DNA of 64,000 nt, from contig NZ_JAJSLW010000010.1 of the NCBI RefSeq assembly GCF_021729145.1, positions 186,001-250,000 of the forward strand, given 5' to 3'. Numbering within the stretch: the first letter of the stretch is position 1; each line of letters begins with the position of its first letter. Under the pieces are notes generated by a model. That model was not told where the DNA came from, did no database searches, and saw only the letters and a program-made list of their open reading frames with translations. This DNA is from Membranihabitans maritimus (lineage in GTDB: Bacteria; Bacteroidota; Bacteroidia; Chitinophagales; Saprospiraceae). Shown one piece after another: positions 18,046 through 26,314 of the stretch. Made by a program: the position numbers and the translations under genes.

Positions 18046-18995
18046 ACTACTGTTTAGCCTGTAATAAAGAGTTAGAAGGGAGTGAAAGGTACCACGAAAG
18101 TTGTTTACAAGCATTTTGGCAAGAAGACACCCCTGTCCGGGAGTTGGACTATGAGCTATCCCAAATAGAAGAATTGGCCAAAGAAAATATAGCGCAACGG
18201 GTCATAGTTACAGGCGTACAACCAAAATTATCATTAGGGTTCACCAAAGAGAAAGAGAAAAATAGACTAACCATTGTAGGGGCATTAAACGGTAAATATA
18301 TTGTAAAACCGCCCTTTGAATTATATCCACAAATGCCGGAGATAGAAGCGATGTCAATGCTATTGGCAAAGGCTTGTGGAATAGCTACGGTGCCATTTTT
18401 ATTGATTCCTATGAAAAGTGGAGAGTTGGCATATCTGACAAGACGCATAGACCGAACGGCAAAAAATGAAAAATACGCAATGGAAGATGCGTGTCAATTT
18501 ACAGGACGATTAACAGAACACAAATACCGTGGCTCGTATGAGCAGATTGCAAAAGGTATAATTACGTATGCAGAAAACCCATTATTGGAAGCAGTGAAGT
18601 TTTACGAGCAAGTAATCGTATCGTTTCTTATTGGGAACAATGACATGCATTTAAAAAATTTTTCGTTAATAGCCTTTGAAGACAATCTGTACCGATTGGC
18701 TGCGGCCTACGATATGATAGCGGTAAAATTATTAATTCCTGAAGATCCGGAAGAACTGGCTTTGAACCTCAACGGAAAAAAAAGAAAGCTAAAGCGAAAA
18801 GATTTTAATGAAGCTATGGCTAAAGCACATATTCCTGAAAAAGCAATAGATAATCTTTGGAACAGAATAGAAAAGGGAATGCAAAGTTGGACTGAATTGA
18901 TCATGAACAGTTTTATAAGTAAGGGGCAAAAAGAAATTTTTTTAGAGTTTATTGAAATGCGAGCAAAACAAGTCGAGTTAACTTTTGAAGAATAA
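18042..18995 (+). CDS. HipT-like serine/threonine kinase toxin
   Basis: This 317-residue HipA-fold kinase lacks the N-terminal subdomain. It opens with a possible zinc ribbon (Cys4, Cys7, His18, Cys21). The Gly-rich loop region is GVQPKLS (58-64) and the ATP-binding lysine lies in YIVKP (89). The catalytic loop is GNNDMHLKN (Asp201, Asn206) and the metal-binding Asp is in AAYDMI (224). All key residues are present, so it should be active. Only one serine (Ser64) is in the loop, unlike the Ser-x-Ser of E. coli O127 HipT. Known HipA/HipT enzymes phosphorylate aminoacyl-tRNA synthetases; the target here is unknown. Confidence 0.88.
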   Translation: MNYCLACNKELEGSERYHESCLQAFWQEDTPVRELDYELSQIEELAKENIAQRVIVTGVQPKLSLGFTKEKEKNRLTIVGALNGKYIVKPPFELYPQMPEIEAMSMLLAKACGIATVPFLLIPMKSGELAYLTRRIDRTAKNEKYAMEDACQFTGRLTEHKYRGSYEQIAKGIITYAENPLLEAVKFYEQVIVSFLIGNNDMHLKNFSLIAFEDNLYRLAAAYDMIAVKLLIPEDPEELALNLNGKKRKLKRKDFNEAMAKAHIPEKAIDNLWNRIEKGMQSWTELIMNSFISKGQKEIFLEFIEMRAKQVELTFEE

Positions 18996-19173
18996 AGCTG
19001 TAGCCGTCACTGATTTTTTAGCGAAATATTATCATTATACGAAAGCCATTTCTTCGAAAGCGGTTGAAGGAGGGCAGCCCCATTAATCCCCTCTCCTGGA
19101 AACAAAAAAATAGCAAGGAATGTACTAAATGGATTTAAGGGGAAGAAACCTACAGGGAAAGCCTTGAGTGCAC

Positions 19174-19221
19174 GCCAGGTGGCTTACCCGTTTCTCTTCT
19201 CAGAAGATTTAGGAGAAATTG
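19174..19221. repeat. 48-bp direct repeat, right copy, flanking HipBST
   Basis: This is the partner of 17258-17305 (43 of 48 identical). It starts 179 bp after the kinase stop and about 60 bp before the group II intron maturase remnant. The rest of 18996-19278 shows no gene. Confidence 0.65.
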
Positions 19222-19278
19222 CAGAAACGCCTGACTGAGGGCAGGTTTGTTAAATCTTGACTCTTCCTAATGCGTTAG

Positions 19279-19797
19279 CAAACGGGACCTAAATGGCAGG
19301 CACAAAATGAACCGTTATATCCAGTGGCCTTTAGAGCCCATCCCGAAAAGACGAGAATTGTGTATTACAAGAAGGAAGGCAGAAACCTGAAAGGCTATCC
19401 TGTACAGTTTGATTTTCTAGGATTCAGCTTTCAGCCGATACGATATAGGTTGAGAAAAGGAGGGAGTTTCCTACAGTTTGACTGCAAGATGAGTCGCAAG
19501 TCCAAGGTTCGGATCACTCAGTAACTCCGAAAACTTGATTTCCATAACAAGACTCAACGAGGGATACAGGATTTAGCGGTATTGTTGAATCCAAAGATTC
19601 GGGGTTGGATCCAGTACCATGGAAAAATCAGTCGCAAGAGTTTGAATCCAGTGTTCTATTATCTTCATCATTGGTTGATCAAATGGATATTGAATAAGTA
19701 TACCAGCTTCAAAGGAAGCAAGGTCAAAGCCGTCAAATGGCTCAGACGTATAACGATTTCATATCCGAATCTATTCTATCATTGGGAATTGGGGTAG
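19279..19797 (+). pseudogene. group II intron reverse transcriptase/maturase, C-terminal remnant
   Basis: The frame is open from 19279 to 19797 apart from a TAA at 19522-19524. It encodes the tail of an intron RT: AHPEKTRIVYYKKEGRNLKG and FDFLGFSFQP end the RT domain, and ELRKLDF-like residues then LLNPKIRGWIQYHGK and LIKWILNKYTSFKG belong to the maturase (domain X). The catalytic YADD half of the protein is absent. With no N-terminal half and an internal stop it cannot be functional. It is followed by the degenerate 3' end of the intron RNA. Confidence 0.85.
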
Positions 19798-19834
19798 AAA
19801 CTGGTCTAAATCATTTTAGACAATACCGATTGCA

Positions 19835-19995
19835 TAACAAGAGCCGTAGCGCCTATGCTGAAGCTTCAGAACAAAGAGGTTCATAGCCTGTCCCGATCTT
19901 CGGGGATACGGTTCTGTGCCTGCGCACCGTAGTGCTTCGGCACACAGGTGTGAGAGGTTTAGGGGTGAGACTCCCCTTTACCTACTCGACTATGC
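19835..19995 (+). other. degenerate group II intron 3' end (domains V/VI)
   Basis: The half stems GAGCCGTA (19841) and TACGGTTCTGTG (19907) are those of a bacterial group II intron domain V. Then GAGAGG, GGGGTGAGACTCCCC and CCTACTCGAC give the domain VI and 3' end pattern. In a working intron the two halves of domain V are about 20 bases apart; here nearly 60 unrelated bases separate them. A second insert with CCTG/CAGG and GTGC/GCAC pairings follows TACGGTTCTGTG. The ribozyme core is therefore broken. Confidence 0.65.
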
Positions 19996-20002
19996 ATCGT
20001 AC

Positions 20003-21313
20003 CTATTTTAGCAATTGTTTAAATTCATAAAACCCTTTAGACAATGCGCTGCCAGAATCAACCAAATATTTTAAAGCATCCACTGTTTTTCTGCCATATT
20101 TCTCTTCAAAATAAACTGTAATTTCTTCTGCATATGAAAGGGACCAATTACTAAGTGCTTGCAAATTTTCTTTATATCGTTCACTTCTCACGGTTATCAA
20201 AACAACTAATATTAAAAGATTCAAAAGAACACCAACCAATACTCCAAACATCCTGATTACTTTAGAGAATCTTGTAATTGGTTCTATGTCGGAGCCATCG
20301 GGAAAGATTGTGAAGAAGCTGTAATAGAAAAATTCAAAATACTTCGGTCCTCCTTTATAGAGGAAATGAGATGAATCAATGAGGTATAGGCAATAATTAA
20401 TTCCCCCAAAAATTATCATTGCAAGCAAAAAACTATAAATGGCTTTTGCCAAAAACGCTTGGAAGTAAGTTTTTGAATCAAGTATTTCGGTTACCTTTTG
20501 ATTAAAAACTCTTGATAACTCTCCTATTAAGAGAAAGTATTCCATCTTTGTTATTTTCTTGTCCGATTCTGCTTTGATAGCCATTTGAGATATGGACTCA
20601 TCGAATTTTGCTCTTTCGAAATGAGCTTTAGGTTTAAAATTTTGCACTTGTAATTGGAAAACTTTGATTGGGCTGAAGGTCTCTTTGTATCTTCTATGAA
20701 GGTGCCTAAATAAGATAACTAAGAATAAAGCTATTGGGATCAATAGATAATGTCCTTTCAATACGGTCATAAAAAATATGGCATTAAGGAAAAACAGAAC
20801 TGATATTACTTTATATTTTAGTTTAACAACCAAGGAGATCAAGCTATCGAAATAAAGAAAAAGAAAATAGAAATTGTTTCTCCTTATCAATTTCTTTGGG
20901 AGGTCCCAAATAAGATTTTTTAAGATTTTGAATAGCACCGGGTAAAAAGGGTATACAACCAGCAAGATGAAGTTTTTAATTAATCTTTTATTACCTGACC
21001 TTAACCAATATATACTTATTATGGAAAAGACTAATAAAAGCCTTCCAGTTACATAAGATCCTCTGCTTATATTGAATAAGCGGGAGGCTAAATAAAAATC
21101 AATATCAGTGAAAACAATTCTAATTATAAAATAGAGGTATATGAACGCAAAAAGTGTAATTAATTTTAAGTTTGGCTTTTCAAACCAATTTGATAAATGC
21201 TGCTTGTAATAGTCAAGAAACTCCAGTTTCAAATCATTCTGCTTGGGCTGTTGCCTTTTTGATTTTGGAATGTAATTTTTACTTGCCTTCCTCTTTTTTC
21301 CTTTTTTCGCCAA
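20003..21313 (-). CDS. multi-pass membrane protein with divergent two-helix channel module
   Basis: This 436-residue protein has a basic N-terminus (KKGKKRKASK) and several hydrophobic segments (about 55-75, 88-105, 112-140, 175-205), then a soluble part (about 215-285). Last comes a helix-loop-helix pair (about 295-385) shaped like the ion_trans_2 channel module. The loop FFYYSFFTIFPDGSDIEPIT stands where a potassium channel would have TVGYGD, but the filter residues are missing. Transport or signalling is possible; no function is assigned. The gene is AT-rich compared with the polysaccharide loci, as are its upstream neighbours, suggesting an acquired block. Confidence 0.65.
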   Translation of the reverse strand: MAKKGKKRKASKNYIPKSKRQQPKQNDLKLEFLDYYKQHLSNWFEKPNLKLITLFAFIYLYFIIRIVFTDIDFYLASRLFNISRGSYVTGRLLLVFSIISIYWLRSGNKRLIKNFILLVVYPFYPVLFKILKNLIWDLPKKLIRRNNFYFLFLYFDSLISLVVKLKYKVISVLFFLNAIFFMTVLKGHYLLIPIALFLVILFRHLHRRYKETFSPIKVFQLQVQNFKPKAHFERAKFDESISQMAIKAESDKKITKMEYFLLIGELSRVFNQKVTEILDSKTYFQAFLAKAIYSFLLAMIIFGGINYCLYLIDSSHFLYKGGPKYFEFFYYSFFTIFPDGSDIEPITRFSKVIRMFGVLVGVLLNLLILVVLITVRSERYKENLQALSNWSLSYAEEITVYFEEKYGRKTVDALKYLVDSGSALSKGFYEFKQLLK

Positions 21314-21466
21314 GTTGATAGTATTTAGTCCATTTAAAGTTCTGTATGTCGAATTGTTCTATACGGGACAAAGTTTATTGATCAGTCTTATAATGCATAA
21401 CGGATCATGCATATCCAGAGTGCTGACGAAGGAGGCATTCTGTGATCATGCGGTGTTATGTGTCGT

Positions 21467-22246
21467 TTATATTTCTTTGATAAAGTCTTCTTTGTATTCA
21501 CACATATATTTTTTTGCAGCTTTTAAACATTGCTTCATTTTAAATTTTTTTAAACTAATAAAGAGCTTTTGGTATTCTTCAGAAAATGGAGATTTGTTAT
21601 AATTTTTAAGATGAACGAATTCATTTCTAATTCTAATCAAGGACATAATCTGATCATACTCCTTTTTATAAGTTTTTTTGAAATCTACATCATAAATTTC
21701 AGGAATTACAAATTGTATTTTATCAGCCAAAGAAACCCATCTTTGTATCTGTTCTTGATTTAGTTCCTCACCTTTTTTGTCTTTATAAGTTATTGATTCA
21801 GTTATTATTGAATTCACAAAAGCTTCTATAGAGCAAGCCAACATAATAATCGAACCAATTTTTAGTTGTAGATAACTATTATATAACGGATGTGTTTTAT
21901 CTGCATCAACATTTAAAAAGTATTTCTTTTCTCCATTAACCTTTTTCGATTTCTTTATAAATTCCTTATTTCTTAATTCTTCCGATTGATTAAACGCCTT
22001 TAGTGAGAATGAAAAGTAAAGCTGGATCGGATTAGGAAAGACCGACATAAATGTATTTCCATTTATCGTTTCTGGGATCATTGCATTTACTCTTTTTTCG
22101 CCATTGTTGAACACGTTAATTGAAACCATACTTTTACCTCCTATGTTTCTTTGTTTCTTATTTCCAACATTGCCCACTACGTCCCTTTTGTATGCATTTT
22201 CTGTGATTTTCAAGTTTGGAAAAGGGTCAATTTGAATTTCTTTCAT
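21467..22246 (-). CDS. HEPN-like protein of unknown function
   Basis: This 259-residue protein uses the ATG at 22246, one base after the stop of the preceding gene, so the two are coupled. The C-terminal half is alpha-helical and holds IRIRNEFVHLKNY, an R-x4-H arrangement (RNEFVH) like the catalytic motif of HEPN RNases. Just before it, GSIIMLACSIEAFVNSII resembles the helix that precedes this motif in HEPN proteins. The N-terminal half is not recognised. HEPN proteins often act in defence or toxin-antitoxin systems; here that role is inferred from motif and operon context only. Confidence 0.55.
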   Translation of the reverse strand: MKEIQIDPFPNLKITENAYKRDVVGNVGNKKQRNIGGKSMVSINVFNNGEKRVNAMIPETINGNTFMSVFPNPIQLYFSFSLKAFNQSEELRNKEFIKKSKKVNGEKKYFLNVDADKTHPLYNSYLQLKIGSIIMLACSIEAFVNSIITESITYKDKKGEELNQEQIQRWVSLADKIQFVIPEIYDVDFKKTYKKEYDQIMSLIRIRNEFVHLKNYNKSPFSEEYQKLFISLKKFKMKQCLKAAKKYMCEYKEDFIKEI

Positions 22247-22247
22247 A

Positions 22248-22751
22248 TTACTCTTCTTCAAAAGTCGAATCAGAAATCCAATAGTTCGGTGCTTGATAAA
22301 ATTCATCAACGATTTCACCATAATTCATGTGATTTGACGCTGCCAAGAGATTGTATCTTAGCTCAATAGTTCCTTCATCGACTTCAAATTCATACGTATG
22401 CGAATAAAATTCAAAATTTTCTAATTCGGAGTTCTCAAACGTTCTTTCAAAACGTGCTTCTCTTTTACATCCTTTGCCGTCTCCATTATAACACTTATAC
22501 ATAACTGCAGCTACTGTTCCATTCTGAGAAAATTCATTAATGATGGACATGACAGTTTCCATTGTTTGAGAATCATAAGGCGGTTCATCGTCGTTTATGC
22601 AATTCACATATACTTCATAAATACTCTTGCAATGAGTACATGTATGAGTAAAATAATCTGTAGAGAATTGAAATGCCACAACATAATCTTTATCATTTTT
22701 TGTGCTGAAAACAAAAAGATCATCTCTTTGCCTTAAGTATTCGTAGGCCAT
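22248..22751 (-). CDS. hypothetical protein, middle gene of HEPN operon
   Basis: This 167-residue acidic protein opens MAYEYLRQRDDLFVFSTKND. It has a Cys-rich patch (CTHCKSIYEVYVNC) that could bind metal, and a later CKREARF segment. The ATG at 22751 is chosen; a TTG six bases upstream is possible. Its start overlaps the preceding small gene by 32 bases and its stop abuts the HEPN-like gene. I do not recognise the family. Overlapping starts and stops make a three-gene operon likely. Confidence 0.55.
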   Translation of the reverse strand: MAYEYLRQRDDLFVFSTKNDKDYVVAFQFSTDYFTHTCTHCKSIYEVYVNCINDDEPPYDSQTMETVMSIINEFSQNGTVAAVMYKCYNGDGKGCKREARFERTFENSELENFEFYSHTYEFEVDEGTIELRYNLLAASNHMNYGEIVDEFYQAPNYWISDSTFEEE

Positions 22752-22899
22752 CTTCAATCAATTTTAAATCAATATTGCTTTTATTTAATTTCTCTTCATT
22801 CTTGTCTTTGAGAGCTTGAAGAAATTCTCGATGTTCTTTGATTTCCCTTTTAAGTGCTTCAGGAACATTTCCTTTTACTTTAAATATTCGTTTATTCAT
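22720..22899 (-). CDS. small basic helical protein, first gene of HEPN operon
   Basis: This 59-residue frame opens MNKRIFKVKGNVPEALKREI and ends EDGLRILKAKR. It is rich in Lys and Glu and predicted helical, with no hydrophobic segment. It overlaps the next gene by 32 bases on the same strand, a spacing typical of coupled small genes. An antitoxin or regulator for the downstream HEPN-like protein is possible but unproven. Confidence 0.5.
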   Translation of the reverse strand: MNKRIFKVKGNVPEALKREIKEHREFLQALKDKNEEKLNKSNIDLKLIEDGLRILKAKR

Positions 22900-23547
22900 T
22901 TTTAATTGTTTTATGATACATAACTTCTTTATATCCTCACCTTTGTTTCTGATTATTTCTATTTAGGCATGTAACCAGTAATAAACTTCTCGAATATACA
23001 CTCATCTCAAAACGGTTATATTATTTCCGGAAGGTTTCACTAATATTCCCATCCAATACATTCCCCAAAACTGAAAATATCAGGAGAAAGGTCTTCTCAT
23101 ACATCTTAATACATTTCTGTACAATGTTGAATTCTAAAAAATGGGAGGAAAAACGCAAATACATTACCATCACTTCATTCAGGGTTTACAAATACACTCT
23201 CTAAAGTAAAAAATTACCTTTAAAAAACGACCCTTGATTTGAAAATTTTACACCGAAGAATAACTTATGTACCAGTTTGTTATTATTTATTATATCTATT
23301 TTACCAAATAATCGATCAAAATATTGCATCCCTGAAATTTTGCTGTTATTTTTCTCCACCTCATTACTTCATTATTAGGGGCGGCAATGGCGCGGATGGC
23401 TATTATACCTTACGAGGATTTTTCTCTATGGGTGAATGTGACGGAGTTGTAGTTTTTCATAGTTCCCCTGAGAAAGTGGTTTTATTACCAGGTAGGGCAT
23501 TGTTGTAAAAATCATTAGTGATTAAACTGGGTTATTATTCCCCAATT
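22900..23547. other. gap without convincing gene
   Basis: This AT-rich stretch of about 650 bp lies between the HEPN operon start and the vapC end. A plus-strand open frame at 23239-23508 has no good ribosome binding site, no partner and an uneven composition, so I do not call it. The left part should contain the promoter of the HEPN operon, but I see no clear box. Confidence 0.4.
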
Positions 23548-23931
23548 TCAATATTTGACACCGAATTGTCTGGCTATCTGATTAAGACTTTTATCCCGGG
23601 ATAATAACTTTCCATTATTGGCAATAGTCAGGAAAAGATATTGTACATCGTAGAAGGATAAACTATTTTCATAAGCTATTGATAAAATATTCTGACTATG
23701 ATCACTCAGATCGATAAAGTGGTCCACCAATTCCATGGACTGATCAATATACTTATAGGCTTCTTGAATAGTTATCAGATCTTTCTTTACATATTGAAGT
23801 AATGTATTACCTGTCTCCGGTATATACAAGTTCGGAACGATTATTCTATTAGCTGTCCTTACCGCTTTTTCAATTTCTGTGTCTCTATAGAGCAAAAAGG
23901 GGATTATGGCACTGACATCGACTACCATCAT
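23548..23931 (-). CDS. vapC: VapC/FitB-type PIN-domain toxin
   Basis: This complete 127-residue PIN-domain RNase has its first acidic residue in MMVVDVSAIIPFLL (Asp5), a second in IPETGNTLLQYV, and further Asp residues in FYDVQYLFLTIANN and LLSRDKSL. These supply the four-acid metal site, so it should be active. Family members cleave tRNA or rRNA. The start overlaps the antitoxin stop by four bases (ATGA type). It is the only classical two-gene toxin-antitoxin pair in the window without a visible lesion. Confidence 0.88.
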   Translation of the reverse strand: MMVVDVSAIIPFLLYRDTEIEKAVRTANRIIVPNLYIPETGNTLLQYVKKDLITIQEAYKYIDQSMELVDHFIDLSDHSQNILSIAYENSLSFYDVQYLFLTIANNGKLLSRDKSLNQIARQFGVKY

Positions 23932-24182
23932 CTGTTATCACGGTCTTCTCGGATCCATTTGATCGCAAGATTTGCATCGGATTTGGAAAGTTTTCTGTTT
24001 TTAGCAATCTCATCCAATATTTCTAACCGTTGAGTTTTAGCTGTTTCGATATCCGTCCCGGACAATACCTTTTCCAGGAGTACAATAGCCTCCTGGGTCA
24101 AAGATCGTCGGGATTCTTTAGCAGACTGTTGCAAAAGATCATAAACCTCTTGTGGCATATTTCTAATCTGTAGTGTTGGCAT
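23928..24182 (-). CDS. FitA-like ribbon-helix-helix antitoxin
   Basis: This 84-residue antitoxin uses the ATG at 24182 (MPTLQIRNMPQEVYDLL); an ATG at 24203 would add seven residues. The N-terminal ribbon-helix-helix (about 1-45) is of the FitA/Arc type, binds the operon promoter as a dimer, and is followed by a toxin-binding tail (SKSDANLAIKWIREDRDNR). It is coupled to vapC by a four-base overlap. Confidence 0.85.
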   Translation of the reverse strand: MPTLQIRNMPQEVYDLLQQSAKESRRSLTQEAIVLLEKVLSGTDIETAKTQRLEILDEIAKNRKLSKSDANLAIKWIREDRDNR

Positions 24183-24257
24183 AATGCATGTATTTTTCGT
24201 CATAATTTAACGAATATCATGACTACTTGGTTCCATCAGATTAGGTTTTTATCTATA

Positions 24258-24533
24258 TTACCGGTCCACATGCCCGAGGTCCCTTTCGGGCTCGATAATA
24301 TCCCGTACTTTTTGTTTTAGTTCCTTGATTTCCGGGAATCCCCCGTATTCCTTGCGGTCAAAAACGGGTTCCCCATTGATGGAAATGCGAAAAATGCCCC
24401 CTTGTTCCCCTGGTTTCAGGGTGACGGAAAGGAGGTCCTCTTCGAACGTGGATAATAATTCCTGGGCCATATAAGCGGCCCTTAGGAGCCATCTGCACTT
24501 CGGGCAGTATTCTATGGTAATGGACGGTTTCAT
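24258..24533 (-). CDS. SelT/SelW/SelH family (Rdx) protein
   Basis: This 91-residue thioredoxin-like protein opens ITIEYCPKCRWLLRAAYMAQ, with the redox CxxC motif using Cys in place of selenocysteine. The GGIFRISINGEPVFDRKEYG beta strands follow. Members are putative redox proteins without a settled substrate. It follows the GH78-like gene by 11 bp and closes that operon; a redox role alongside cytochrome-type proteins is conceivable but untested. Confidence 0.88.
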   Translation of the reverse strand: MKPSITIEYCPKCRWLLRAAYMAQELLSTFEEDLLSVTLKPGEQGGIFRISINGEPVFDRKEYGGFPEIKELKQKVRDIIEPERDLGHVDR

Positions 24534-24544
24534 ATTAATATATT

Positions 24545-26311
24545 TTATTCTGCCATAACTTCAATCCCTTCAGGGGCTTCGATTTCGGTCTTGAGTCCCC
24601 CGTCAGCCATCTTACTATGTCTAATCTTTACCGGTCCCAGTGGGGTAGGGTAGGAGCCCTCTACCCATTCCAGGTCACCTAAATGGGGCTCGATTTTCAA
24701 TACCTTCCCGCCCGGTTCGACAACTTTTACCCCCAGCACATACCGGCTCATCCATGCCGTGGGGCCGGAAGCCCAGCCATGGCAGAAGCTGTGTCTATAT
24801 CCTACATAGCAGTAATTCCCATTGTCACCGTGGGTATCGGTTTTATTTTCAGGCACCAATTCATCAATCCGTGCACCGTCTTCCAGCCACTCTATATTAA
24901 AGTCTTCCCAGAAAGTAGTGGCACCAAGATCCAGCATCCCGCCCCAGTATTCTTTGATAATATCCATAGCCTCCGTATAGTTTCCCGCTTCGGCCATGGC
25001 TTCCAGCATATAGTAACCGTAAAAAGTGGAAAAATCCCTGGGGCCACCGACGGAAATTACATCGCGATTACCAATCCGGGGTTCCATCAGTCCGGCCAAT
25101 ACCATCAGCGATGCGGCCTGTTTGGAATCATTGTGGTCGGGCGTGTATCCCCTGAGGTCTTTTATCGCCTGTTCGCATTGGGCTTTTAGTTCATTTTCTT
25201 CCAGTGCGGTACAGATCTCTACCCCTGCTTCCAGGGTCATGATCAATAGCGCCTGGTACCCGGCGTGTATCGACTGCGGTTGTTCACTCGTAGGCCAATC
25301 CAGGAACCGGTGTCCGTCCAGTTGTTCTTTGCCTTCGTCATCTATCTTTTGCATAAATAATTCCAGTAGGTTCGATACGTATTCCCGTTGTTCATTCAGA
25401 TATTCCAGGTTGCCGTATTGGTTATACCAGTCGCGGTGGATAATTAACCACCACATCGAGTACGTGCTGATTCCATTCATCCAGCCGGGCAGTGGGGTAA
25501 GTTCTTTCATCAGGTCCAGGCTTTTGGGGACAACAGGGTTGTAGCCAAATACAGCATTTATGGTGGAGACTTCCGGGTGCATATCACCTACCCACACCAA
25601 TCGGTCCCTTTTGATACCATCCCACAAATAGTCCTGCATATTCAGATGAACAGTATAGGCTCCTGTATTCCAGATCTTATTCAGCCTTTCATCACTGGAT
25701 GTAAAAGACCCTACGTAGGGAATATCCCGTATTTTGAGTTCAGCACGCACTTCTTTCAGCAAAAGTTCCCTGTTTTCGTCTTCCAGGTCTATCCGTACAA
25801 AACGAAATCCCGTATCACCTATCTCCCTTTTGCCCAGCCAGGGTAATTCCAGGACCACATCGCGCATGGCATGGTCATTCGTGGCAGATGATTCCGGGCC
25901 GAGATCCGACATGGCCTCCTCGGCTGATTCACCGAAACGAACCCTCACTTTGATGGGTTTGTTCTCAGCCATCATCCCGGTAATGATCTGGATCCCCCCG
26001 TGAATTTCTACTCCAAAATCGATAAGTATAGAACTTTTGTCTCCATCAGGGTTTTTTATAGAGCAAAGATCCTGATTCGTCAAATCCGCCTGTCCTTTGC
26101 CCTTCTTCAAGAGTGCGTCTGAATTTTTGATCCATTGTCCGGATTTATCTGATTTCCATAATATCCTTTGAGGGCTTACGTAAAAGCTTGAGATTTCACT
26201 TTCCTGTGCTTCTTCCAGAATAGGTTCATAACCGGGGATATCAAGGTTCTGAGTAAAAAGGATTCCCAGGTTCAAAAATGTACAAATAAATATTCCCAAT
26301 AAATTTCTCAT
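24545..26311 (-). CDS. GH78-like alpha-L-rhamnosidase
   Basis: This 588-residue secreted enzyme (signal ends near LFTQ) has a beta-sandwich (about 80-195, DTGFRFVRIDL) and a six-hairpin (alpha/alpha)6 barrel (about 200-520). The barrel contains MQDYLWDGIKRDRLVWVGDM, the GH78 signature carrying an acidic catalytic-site residue. A short C-terminal beta domain closes it. It is shorter than many GH78 enzymes, lacking the extra N-terminal domains. GH78 enzymes release alpha-L-rhamnose by inversion; the substrate here is unknown. It starts three bases after the FG-GAP gene stop. Confidence 0.82.
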   Translation of the reverse strand: MRNLLGIFICTFLNLGILFTQNLDIPGYEPILEEAQESEISSFYVSPQRILWKSDKSGQWIKNSDALLKKGKGQADLTNQDLCSIKNPDGDKSSILIDFGVEIHGGIQIITGMMAENKPIKVRVRFGESAEEAMSDLGPESSATNDHAMRDVVLELPWLGKREIGDTGFRFVRIDLEDENRELLLKEVRAELKIRDIPYVGSFTSSDERLNKIWNTGAYTVHLNMQDYLWDGIKRDRLVWVGDMHPEVSTINAVFGYNPVVPKSLDLMKELTPLPGWMNGISTYSMWWLIIHRDWYNQYGNLEYLNEQREYVSNLLELFMQKIDDEGKEQLDGHRFLDWPTSEQPQSIHAGYQALLIMTLEAGVEICTALEENELKAQCEQAIKDLRGYTPDHNDSKQAASLMVLAGLMEPRIGNRDVISVGGPRDFSTFYGYYMLEAMAEAGNYTEAMDIIKEYWGGMLDLGATTFWEDFNIEWLEDGARIDELVPENKTDTHGDNGNYCYVGYRHSFCHGWASGPTAWMSRYVLGVKVVEPGGKVLKIEPHLGDLEWVEGSYPTPLGPVKIRHSKMADGGLKTEIEAPEGIEVMAE

Positions 26312-26314
26312 TAA

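Noticed and set aside
20003-21313. A functional potassium channel
   Set aside because: The helix-loop-helix pair is channel-like but the TVGYGD-type filter is absent.
23239-23508. An 89-codon plus-strand frame in the gap before vapC
   Set aside because: No ribosome binding site, no partner gene and no recognisable domain; could be a remnant but cannot be supported.
24258-24533. Selenoprotein (SelW) with selenocysteine
   Set aside because: The redox site is CPKC with ordinary Cys codons and no in-frame TGA.
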